Origin: Aminipila sp051883075
Lineage (GTDB): Bacteria > Bacillota > Clostridia > Peptostreptococcales > Anaerovoracaceae
DNA: 31,510 nt
Assembly: GCA_051883075.1 (NCBI GenBank)
Contig: JBJETA010000151.1
Location: 1-31,510, forward strand
Direction: 5' to 3'
Position 1 is the first letter of the stretch. Every line of letters begins with the position of its first letter. This document shows positions 6,926 through 14,180 of this stretch, one piece after another. The notes beneath the pieces were generated by a model. That model did not search any database. It was given only the letters and a program-made list of their open reading frames with translations, and was not told the origin of the DNA. The translations under genes and the position numbers were made by a program.

Positions 6926-8317
6926 CTACATTTCATTAAAATATTCGTCTATGCTTGCAGCGGCATTCTTACCTGCACCCATAGCCATGATTACAGTAGC
7001 GGCACCCGTTACAGCGTCACCACCTGCATAAATCTGCTTGTTGCTTGTTGAACCTGTTTCATCAGCACCGATACCGCCCTTAGCATTTGCGTCAAGGTTT
7101 TCTGTTGTTTCAAGAATCAGCTTGTTAAGCTTTGTACCGATAGCCATGATTACTGCATCAACCTCAAGAATGAAGTTTGAATCCTTCTTTTCTATTGGCT
7201 TTCTTCTGCCTGAAGCATCAGGTTCGCCAAGTTCCATTTCGACACATTCAAGACCTATAACATGACCGTCTTCATCGCCCTTTACGGCAACAGGGTTTGT
7301 TAAAATCTTAAATTCTATGCCTTCTTCCATAGCGTGGTGTATTTCTTCCTTACGGGCAGGAATTTCATCCATGGAACGTCTGTATACGATGTAAACATCA
7401 TCTGCTCCCATACGCTTTGCACATCTGGCAGCATCCATAGCTACGTTACCGCCGCCTACTACGGCAACTCTCTTTGAAATCTTAATAGGTGTATCGTATT
7501 CAGGCAGATATGCCTTCATCAGATTGATACGTGTCAGATATTCATTTGCTGAGTATACTTCAAGAAGGTTTTCTCCCGGCATACCCATGAAGCTTGGAAG
7601 ACCTGCACCTGTTCCTACGAAAACAGCTTCAAATCCATCATCCTTTAGAAGTTCGTCAACAGTCATTGAACGACCTACTACAACGTTTGTAATAAACTCA
7701 ACGCCTCTCTTCTTAAGTTTGTCAACTTCAGCTGCTACGATAGCCTTTGGCAGACGGAATTCAGGAATACCATAAGCAAGCACTCCGCCTTCCTTATGTA
7801 AGCTTTCAAAAACAGTTACATCATATCCCTTGCCTATTAAGTCGCCTGCACAAGCAAGACCTGCAGGACCTGCACCTACTACTGCAACCTTATGTCCATT
7901 CTTTTCAACAGCAGGGAATTCTTCGTCAGGATAGTTTTCTCTGTGCCAGTCAGCTACGAATCTTTCAAGACGGCCGATACCTACAGCTTCGCCCTTCTTT
8001 GCATGAACGCATTTGCCTTCGCACTGGTTTTCCTGAGGACATACACGTCCGCAGATTGCAGGAAGTGAACTTGTTTCGCTTATAATCTGATAAGCCTCTT
8101 CAAATTCTCCTTCAGCTACCTTTGCGATAAAATCAGGAATCTTAACCTGTACCGGGCAGCCTGTTGTGCAAGGCTTCTTTCTGCACTTCAAACATCTCAT
8201 GGCTTCGTTTACAGCCATATCTGCAGTATATCCGCTTGATACTTCCAAGAAGTTTTTATTACGTACATTTGGGTCCTGCTCAGGCATAGGATTTTTTGTT
8301 CTTGTCAAATTAATCAT
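6926..8317 (-). CDS. nfnB: NADH-dependent ferredoxin:NADP+ oxidoreductase, large subunit (GltA-like)
   Basis: A 463-residue flavoprotein of the glutamate-synthase small-subunit (GltA/SudA) family. The N-terminal region carries two cysteine sets for [4Fe-4S] clusters (CLKCRKKPCTTGCP and CGRVCPQENQCEGKC). It is followed by FAD- and NAD(P)-binding Rossmann motifs (VGAGPAGLACAGDL; VGGGNVAMDAARCA) and the C-terminal YAGGDAVTGAATVIMAMGAG. Paired with the gene upstream it matches NfnAB, which bifurcates electrons: reduced ferredoxin plus NADH plus two NADP+ give two NADPH. A GTG at 8329 is in frame, but it sits inside the ribosome binding site, so the ATG at 8317 (MINLTRTKNP) is chosen. It overlaps nfnA by 8 bases (ATGATTAA). 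A stand-alone GltA role is unlikely, because no large glutamate synthase subunit is nearby and the NfnA partner is adjacent. Confidence 0.9.
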   Translation of the reverse strand: MINLTRTKNPMPEQDPNVRNKNFLEVSSGYTADMAVNEAMRCLKCRKKPCTTGCPVQVKIPDFIAKVAEGEFEEAYQIISETSSLPAICGRVCPQENQCEGKCVHAKKGEAVGIGRLERFVADWHRENYPDEEFPAVEKNGHKVAVVGAGPAGLACAGDLIGKGYDVTVFESLHKEGGVLAYGIPEFRLPKAIVAAEVDKLKKRGVEFITNVVVGRSMTVDELLKDDGFEAVFVGTGAGLPSFMGMPGENLLEVYSANEYLTRINLMKAYLPEYDTPIKISKRVAVVGGGNVAMDAARCAKRMGADDVYIVYRRSMDEIPARKEEIHHAMEEGIEFKILTNPVAVKGDEDGHVIGLECVEMELGEPDASGRRKPIEKKDSNFILEVDAVIMAIGTKLNKLILETTENLDANAKGGIGADETGSTSNKQIYAGGDAVTGAATVIMAMGAGKNAAASIDEYFNEM

Positions 8318-9158
8318 GGTAACGAACACCTCCTGTCAAACGGCAGATATGAGCCGCATCTTCTTTTTCCTGTTCACTGTAGAATGAATTTCTCTTAATC
8401 AGTTCATCCCAGTCAACCAATGATCCGTCAAATTCAGGTCCGTCTACACATACGAACTTATCTTCTCCGCCAATCTTAACTCGGCAGCCGCCGCACATGC
8501 CTGTACCGTCAACCATGTATGCAGTAAGAGATGCCACTACCTTGATACCGTATTTTTCTCCAACCTTGCATACAAGCTTCATCATGATAGGAGGACCTAC
8601 AGCTACGATTTCATCATACTCATTGCCTGCCTGAATCAGTTCTTCAAGCTGCTGTGTCGTAAATCCGTTGAAGCCGTAAGAGCCATCATCTGTTGTGATA
8701 TAAAGGTTATCAGTACCTTCTTTAAATTCCTTTTCAAGTATAATCAGATCCTTAGTTTTGTAACCTGAAATCATATCAACCTTGATTCCAGCTTTATGCA
8801 TACCTGTTGCAATAGGGAATGCCAGGGCATTACCTGTACCGCCGCCTACTACTGCAACTCTCTTCAGTCCTTCCATTTCGGTAGGCTTTCCTAAAGGTCC
8901 TACAACATCAAGAAGGGCATCTCCTTCTTCAAACTGGTCAAGAAGAAGTGTTGTTCTGCCTACTGCGGCATAAACGATGATGATAGTTCCTTTTTCTGCA
9001 TCATGTCCTGCCATAGTAAGAGGAATTCTTTCTCCGTATTCATCTGTACGAAGTATGATAAACTGTCCGGGCTTTGCACTTCTTGCAACATAAGGTGCTT
9101 CGATTTCAAGCCAGGTGATAGAATCATTTAATTTGCGTTTCTCAACAATCTTATACAT
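8310..9158 (-). CDS. nfnA: NADH-dependent ferredoxin:NADP+ oxidoreductase, small subunit
   Basis: A 282-residue ferredoxin-NADP+ reductase-like protein of the SudB/PyrK group. The FAD-binding beta barrel occupies about residues 1-95 (SAKPGQFIILR, GERIPLTMAG). The nucleotide-binding half shows VAVVGGGTGNALAFPIA and IVAVGPPIMMK. The C-terminal cysteine cluster MCGGCRVKIGGEDKFVC should hold a [2Fe-2S] centre. In Nfn this subunit takes electrons from NADH and holds the bifurcation partner flavin. The ATG at 9164 lies only 3 bases after the ribosome binding site GGAGG, so the ATG at 9158 (9 bases away, MYKIVEKRK) is preferred. It shares one base with the nifJ stop (TAATG), indicating coupled translation. 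It is followed by nfnB with an 8-base overlap. Confidence 0.9.
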   Translation of the reverse strand: MYKIVEKRKLNDSITWLEIEAPYVARSAKPGQFIILRTDEYGERIPLTMAGHDAEKGTIIIVYAAVGRTTLLLDQFEEGDALLDVVGPLGKPTEMEGLKRVAVVGGGTGNALAFPIATGMHKAGIKVDMISGYKTKDLIILEKEFKEGTDNLYITTDDGSYGFNGFTTQQLEELIQAGNEYDEIVAVGPPIMMKLVCKVGEKYGIKVVASLTAYMVDGTGMCGGCRVKIGGEDKFVCVDGPEFDGSLVDWDELIKRNSFYSEQEKEDAAHICRLTGGVRYHD

Positions 9159-12100
9159 TAACATTCCCCTCCGTTTCTTGAATCTAAGCTCTTCTGCTGT
9201 TTTACAAGAGCATCATATCTTGCAGCAGCAAAGTCTTCTGCTTCTGCAAACAGTTCCTTAGCTCTTTCAGGGAACTTAAGTGTCAGTGAGTTGTAACGTA
9301 CTTCGCCCATGATGAAGTCGTTGTAGCTTTCTGTAGGAGCAGGGCTGTCAACTGAAAGCGGATTCATACCCTTTGCAGCTAAGTCAGGATTGTATCTTAA
9401 CAGGTTCCAATATCCGGCTCTTACTGCTTTCTTCATTTCAAGCATAGCCTTGTTCATACCTGCCTTAACACCATGGTTGATACAAGGTGCATAAGCGATG
9501 ATTAATGAAGGTCCCTTATAAGCTTCTGCTTCTCTTATAGCCTTTAATGTCTGTTCAGGGTTAGCACCCATAGCAATCTGTGCTACATATACATATCCGT
9601 ATGAAATAGCAATCTGTGCCAAATTCTTCTTTCTCAGTGCCTTACCGTCAGCAGCGAACTGTGCAACCGCACCGATAGGAGTAGCCTTTGAAGCCTGACC
9701 GCCTGTATTTGAGTAAACTTCTGTATCAAATACAAGGATATTTAAATCTTCGCCGGAAGCGATAACGTGGTCAAGTCCGCCGTATCCGATATCGTAAGCC
9801 CAACCGTCACCGCCGAACATCCACATAGATGGCTTAATCAGCATATCTGAATTGTCAATTACATACTTAGCATCTGCATTTTCAGGGTTTGCCTTGCAAA
9901 GCTCAAGAAGTGCGTTTCCTGCTTCTTCAGATGCCTTTGCATCATCCATGCCTTCAACCCATGCATTTGCTGCTTCTGTAAACTTAGCATCTTCAGCAAG
10001 TCGAAGTGCAGCCGACTTCATTTCATTTCTTCTTGCCTTCATTGAAACAGTCATACCTAATCCAAATTCAGCGTTATCTTCAAACAGGGAGTTAGCCCAT
10101 GCAGGACCTCTTCCTTCCTTGTTTACAGTATATGGTGTGCTTGGTGCACTGCAGCCCCAGATTGATGAGCAGCCTGTTGCGTTTGCAAGTATCATTCTGT
10201 CACCAAACAGCTGTGTTACAAGCTTAGCATAAGGTGATTCTCCGCATCCAGGACAAGCTCCTGAGAATTCCATAAGAGGTGTCTTGAACTGTGAACCCTT
10301 AACTGTATTGTCCTTGAAAGGAACGTCCTTATCAGTAACATGCTTAACAGCATAGTCAAATACCTTCTGTTCTTCCTCTGTTACTTCAGGAGCAGGCTTC
10401 ATTTCGATAGCCTTCTTTCTTGCAGGACATACGTTTTCACATGAACCGCAGCCTGTGCAGTCAAGAGCTGATACAGTGATTGCAAAGAACTTGCCAGGCA
10501 TTCCCTTCATAGGAATTGCCAGAGCTCCCGATGCCTCAACTTCCGCTTCATCCATTACGAACGGACGGATAACGCCGTGAGGACATACATATGAACACCA
10601 GTTACACTGCATACAGTTTTCAGGTATCCATTGAGGAACATCAACTGCAATACCTCTCTTTTCAAATGCTGCAGTACCTGATGGAATATGTCCGTCTGCT
10701 GTTGAAACGAACTTTGATACAGGAACAGCATCGCCGCGCATTGTGTTCGTAGGAATAAGGATATCCTTGATGTAGTCTGTATGCTCCTGATTTCTTCCTT
10801 CGATAACAAATTCTGCATCTTCATCAACAGCATTTGCCCATGAAGCAGGAACTTCTACCTTATGGATATGATTCAATCCGGCATCTACAGCCTTCATGTT
10901 CATTTCTACAACAGCTTCACCCTTCTTAGCATAGCTCTTCTTGATGGCTTCCTTCATGTATCCTGCTGCTTCTTCAATAGGAATAATGTTAGCAAGCTTG
11001 AAGAAAGCTGCCTGCAGAACTGTATTTGTTCTTCTTGCACCTAAGCCGATTTCTACTGCCAGCTTTACAGCATCGCATGTGTAGAACTGAATATCGTTCT
11101 GGGCGATGTATCTCTTTGCTGCAGCAGGTAACTGAGTATCCAGTTCTTCATCTGTCCATGAACAGTTAAGCAGGAAGTATCCGCCCTTCTTTACGTCCTG
11201 GACAATATCGTATTTTCTCATGTAAGCGGCATTGTGACATGCAACAAAGTTTGCCTGCTTTACATAGTAAGTTGACTTGATTGGTTTGTCGCCAAAACGC
11301 AGATGGCTGATAGTGATACCGCCTGACTTCTTTGAGTCATACTGGAAGTAAGCCTGTACCTTCTTGTCTGTATGGTCACCGATGATTTTTACACTGTTCT
11401 TGTTTGCACCTACAGTACCGTCAGCGCCAAGACCCCAGAACTTACATGAAACTGTACCTTCTGCAGTTGTATCGATATATTCGCTTACAGGTAATGACAG
11501 GAATGTAACATCGTCTGTAATTGACAGTGTAAATCTCTTCTTTGGTTCATCTGCCCATAAGTTTTCATATACAGCCAGAATATCTCCGGGCTGAACGTCC
11601 TTTGAACCTAAACCGTAACGTCCGCCGCAGATAAATGCGTTTTCAAATTCTGTTCCCTGAACTGCCGCAACAACATCAAGGAAAAGAGGTTCGCCGATTG
11701 AACCGGGTTCCTTTGTTCTGTCAAGAACCGCAATCTTCTTTACAGTCTTTGGCATAACCGCCATCATGTATTTAGGTGAGAACGGACGATATAAGTGAAC
11801 CTTAACTACGCCTACCTTCTTACCTCTCGCATTCAGATAGTCAACAACTTCTTCGATAGTATCACATACAGAACCGATAGCTATGATAACCTCTTCAGCA
11901 TCGGCAGCACCGTAATAATTGAACGGCTTGTAGTCTGTTCCTATCTTTTCGTTTACTTTATTCATGTATTCAGCAACAAGTTCTACAGTTTCATCATAAG
12001 CCTTGTTGCATGCTTCTCTGTGCTGGAAGAATGTTTCAGGCTGCTCTGCAGAACCCATGCTGCATGGATGACACGGATGGTTTGCTTTTTCCTTGAAAGC

Positions 12101-12712
12101 CTTTACCGCATCCCAGTCAACCATTGACTTCAGATCTTCGTAATCCCAGATTTCAATCTTCTGCTGTTCATGGCTTGTTCTGAAACCGTCAAAGAAGTTC
12201 AGCATAGGAACCTTTCCTGAAATTGCAGCCAGATGAGCAACTGCGGATAAGTCCATGATTTCCTGAGGGTTGTTTGACGCAAGCATTGCAAAACCTGTTG
12301 AACGGCAGCCCATTACGTCTGAATGGTCACCGAAAATTGAAAGCGCATGTGAAGCCAGTGCTCTGGCAGCTACATGAAGTACAGCCGGAGTCTGTTCACC
12401 TGCCAGCTTATACATATTTGGAATCATAAGCAGCAAGCCCTGTGAAGCAGTAAATGTGCTTGTGTATGCACCTGCAGTAAGTGAACCGTGTACAGCACCT
12501 GCAGCACCGCCTTCGGACTGCATTTCCACAACCTTAACTCTTTCGCCGAAAATGTTTCTTCTGTCCTGTGATGCCCATTCATCAATGTTTTCAGCCATTG
12601 GTGATGATGGGGTGATTGGGTAAATAGCCGCAACTTCTGAGAAAGCATAGGCAACATGTGCCGCAGCGGTATTACCGTCCATTGTCTTTAATGTTCTTTT
12701 TGACATTCCCAT
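9158..12712 (-). CDS. nifJ: pyruvate:ferredoxin (flavodoxin) oxidoreductase
   Basis: A single-chain PFOR of 1184 residues, the usual length. It oxidises pyruvate with CoA to acetyl-CoA, CO2 and reduced ferredoxin. The N-terminal domain starts TMDGNTAAAHVAYAFSEVA with YPITPSSPMAE. Two [4Fe-4S] sets lie near residues 698-710 (CMQCNWCSYVCP) and 750 (CTGCGSCENVCP). The third cluster and TPP domain show CPGCGESPYAKL (about 818), NATGCSSIWG, GDGWAYDIGYGG (about 967) and the late YAPCINHG cysteine. An upstream ATG would add 24 residues not typical of the family. The start at 12712 has GGAAAGGAAGTG upstream and the conserved N-terminus, so it is chosen. The gene begins 16 bases after the polyferredoxin gene and is coupled to nfnA. 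No residue expected for catalysis appears to be missing. Confidence 0.96.
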   Translation of the reverse strand: MGMSKRTLKTMDGNTAAAHVAYAFSEVAAIYPITPSSPMAENIDEWASQDRRNIFGERVKVVEMQSEGGAAGAVHGSLTAGAYTSTFTASQGLLLMIPNMYKLAGEQTPAVLHVAARALASHALSIFGDHSDVMGCRSTGFAMLASNNPQEIMDLSAVAHLAAISGKVPMLNFFDGFRTSHEQQKIEIWDYEDLKSMVDWDAVKAFKEKANHPCHPCSMGSAEQPETFFQHREACNKAYDETVELVAEYMNKVNEKIGTDYKPFNYYGAADAEEVIIAIGSVCDTIEEVVDYLNARGKKVGVVKVHLYRPFSPKYMMAVMPKTVKKIAVLDRTKEPGSIGEPLFLDVVAAVQGTEFENAFICGGRYGLGSKDVQPGDILAVYENLWADEPKKRFTLSITDDVTFLSLPVSEYIDTTAEGTVSCKFWGLGADGTVGANKNSVKIIGDHTDKKVQAYFQYDSKKSGGITISHLRFGDKPIKSTYYVKQANFVACHNAAYMRKYDIVQDVKKGGYFLLNCSWTDEELDTQLPAAAKRYIAQNDIQFYTCDAVKLAVEIGLGARRTNTVLQAAFFKLANIIPIEEAAGYMKEAIKKSYAKKGEAVVEMNMKAVDAGLNHIHKVEVPASWANAVDEDAEFVIEGRNQEHTDYIKDILIPTNTMRGDAVPVSKFVSTADGHIPSGTAAFEKRGIAVDVPQWIPENCMQCNWCSYVCPHGVIRPFVMDEAEVEASGALAIPMKGMPGKFFAITVSALDCTGCGSCENVCPARKKAIEMKPAPEVTEEEQKVFDYAVKHVTDKDVPFKDNTVKGSQFKTPLMEFSGACPGCGESPYAKLVTQLFGDRMILANATGCSSIWGCSAPSTPYTVNKEGRGPAWANSLFEDNAEFGLGMTVSMKARRNEMKSAALRLAEDAKFTEAANAWVEGMDDAKASEEAGNALLELCKANPENADAKYVIDNSDMLIKPSMWMFGGDGWAYDIGYGGLDHVIASGEDLNILVFDTEVYSNTGGQASKATPIGAVAQFAADGKALRKKNLAQIAISYGYVYVAQIAMGANPEQTLKAIREAEAYKGPSLIIAYAPCINHGVKAGMNKAMLEMKKAVRAGYWNLLRYNPDLAAKGMNPLSVDSPAPTESYNDFIMGEVRYNSLTLKFPERAKELFAEAEDFAAARYDALVKQQKSLDSRNGGEC

Positions 12713-12728
12713 AAAATCACTTCCTTTC

Positions 12729-13832
12729 CTATATACCCAAAGCTTTGTGCTGTAAATAATTCGATTCAGGTACCTGCTGTTCATTCAGTACATGTCTTGA
12801 GCACATGTATGTGCATACACCGCAGTTTTCGCAAAGCTCGCTGTTAACCACAGCATGACCGTTCTGAACAAAAAGTGCTCCGTTAGGGCAGTTAGCCACA
12901 CAGTCACCGCAGCCGATACATCCGCTATCGCATACCTTCTGTCTTACTTCAGGAGAAGCCTCGGAAGCGCATGCAACAATCTTGCTTCCCTTGTAAGGAA
13001 CTTCCACAATCAGATGGTTAGGACATGCATATGTACAATCAAGGCATCCTACACACTTGTCAGGATCTACTTTTGCGGAACCGTTCACAATATGTATTGC
13101 ATCATAACGGCATACCTTTGTACATTCTCCGAGACCTGTACATCCGTAAGTGCAGATTCCCATAGCTTCACTTCTGATTTTTGAAGCATCCGCACAGGTT
13201 TCAACACCCAAAGCATCAAATTTTGCTTTTGCCTTTTTGCCACCCTGACATCTTACAAATGCAACAGTTTCCTTAATCTTTGTAAGGTCATGCAGTTCAT
13301 CTATAATAATCTTCTTCTTACACTTTACGGTACATGCAACACAGCCTACGCACTTATCATAGTCGATAACCGCACAGTTATTTACAACTTTTACAGCACC
13401 TTCAGGACATGCCTCTTCGCACTCTCCGCAGCCGATACATCCGTATCCGCATACCTGTCTTGTCTTTTCTTCGTTATTCTGTGAAGCACAAGGTATAAAG
13501 TTTGTAGCTTCTCTCGGAACCATAACGATAAGGTCCTGTGGACAGACTCCCAGACAGTCCTTACATCCGTTGCATTTTTCTTTGTCAATCTTAATCTTTC
13601 CATCTTCTTTTATGATTGCATTTTCTTTACAGCTCTTGATGCACGAGCCGATTCCCATACAACCATACTGACATTCGCCGTCTAAAAACCCCATGTCTTT
13701 GGCATCCTGACAGCTTTCGCACTGACTAAGTCGTTTTGTGCCTGCTGCCTGGCCGCCGCATCTTATGAAAGCAACAAAGTTTGCCGCTTCATTTGGCATA
13801 GAAGTACAATCATTTTCCCGAATGTTACCCAT
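12729..13832 (-). CDS. soluble polyferredoxin made of two tandem RnfB-like modules
   Basis: A 367-residue protein with 43 cysteines and no membrane segment. It is two copies of the polyferredoxin part of RnfB, offset by 173 residues. Module 1 (about 19-171) has Cys 54/58/64/68, 87/90/93/97, 128/132/135/138/142 and 161/164/167/171. Module 2 (about 189-344) has the matching set at 227/231/237/241, 260/263/266/270, 301/305/308/311/315 and 334/337/340/344. Each could bind about four [4Fe-4S] clusters, eight in all. CxYGCxGxGxC motifs and CxxCxxCxxxC motifs alternate as in clostridial RnfB; the N-terminal anchor of RnfB is absent. GGAGG stands 8 bases before the ATG. As first gene of the PFOR-Nfn unit, it probably carries electrons from PFOR to Nfn or Rnf. 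That role is inferred; no named family was recognised beyond '4Fe-4S binding protein'. Confidence 0.88.
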   Translation of the reverse strand: MGNIRENDCTSMPNEAANFVAFIRCGGQAAGTKRLSQCESCQDAKDMGFLDGECQYGCMGIGSCIKSCKENAIIKEDGKIKIDKEKCNGCKDCLGVCPQDLIVMVPREATNFIPCASQNNEEKTRQVCGYGCIGCGECEEACPEGAVKVVNNCAVIDYDKCVGCVACTVKCKKKIIIDELHDLTKIKETVAFVRCQGGKKAKAKFDALGVETCADASKIRSEAMGICTYGCTGLGECTKVCRYDAIHIVNGSAKVDPDKCVGCLDCTYACPNHLIVEVPYKGSKIVACASEASPEVRQKVCDSGCIGCGDCVANCPNGALFVQNGHAVVNSELCENCGVCTYMCSRHVLNEQQVPESNYLQHKALGI

Positions 13833-13870
13833 ATTCTTATCCTCCTACCAAAATAACTAACGGAATAGGT

Positions 13871-13900
13871 TTAATATTTTTATAAAGCCTTGTTTTGTAA
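13871..13900 (-). promoter_or_regulatory. possible promoter of the redox operon
   Basis: Minus strand: TTACAA (13895-13900), an 18-base spacer and TATTAA (13871-13876), about 40 bases before the polyferredoxin start. This is the best match in the leader, but it is not a strong consensus. The -35 lies inside the inverted repeat at 13894-13917. Confidence 0.35.
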
Positions 13901-13917
13901 TGCCGCAGCATTGCAAA
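13894..13917. promoter_or_regulatory. inverted repeat in the redox operon leader (candidate operator)
   Basis: Arms TTTGTAATGC (13894-13903) and GCATTGCAAA (13908-13917) pair over 10 positions, with one T-G pair and a 4-base centre. It overlaps the best -35 candidate, which suits a repressor site. It does not fit the Rex consensus closely. The rest of the 13833-14070 gap is AT-rich; it holds a tandem TCTTGACT pair at 14010-14025 and an unconvincing 68-codon reading frame, but no clear gene. Confidence 0.4.
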
Positions 13918-14070
13918 CTCAGCACCTATTGCCACCATTTTATATAAAAAGAATATCATACTTACCAAAAAAATAAACCGAATTTTTAGTTTTTTTGACG
14001 ATACATTGGTCTTGACTTCTTGACTTTTCAGCAATTTAGGCATTTCCGCTGTTTCATATTTTCATAAAAA

Positions 14071-14103
14071 AAAAGAAACCCGAAAATTTTTCGGGTTTCT
14101 TTT
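14071..14103 (-). terminator. intrinsic terminator after the EIIC-EAL gene
   Basis: Stem arms AAAAGAAACCCG (14071-14082) and CGGGTTTCTTTT (14092-14103) around an A/T-rich centre. A long U-run follows on the minus strand, and a T-run is also present on the plus strand. It isolates the EIIC-EAL gene from the redox operon. Confidence 0.92.
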
Positions 14104-14180
14104 GTCTTTTTTTTTGCTAAAAAATTAACTAATATGCTATGCGTGTATACAGTATCACGCTGTCTTTGTTCGGCATTTTC

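Noticed and set aside
12713..12784. 24-residue N-terminal extension of PFOR
   Set aside because: It overlaps the end of the polyferredoxin gene and lacks family similarity, while the ATG at 12712 has a ribosome binding site and the conserved N-terminus.
13837..14043. 68-codon frame upstream of the polyferredoxin with a hydrophobic stretch
   Set aside because: No good ribosome binding site, it runs through the likely promoter, and its hydrophobicity follows from AT-rich sequence. A small membrane peptide cannot be fully excluded.
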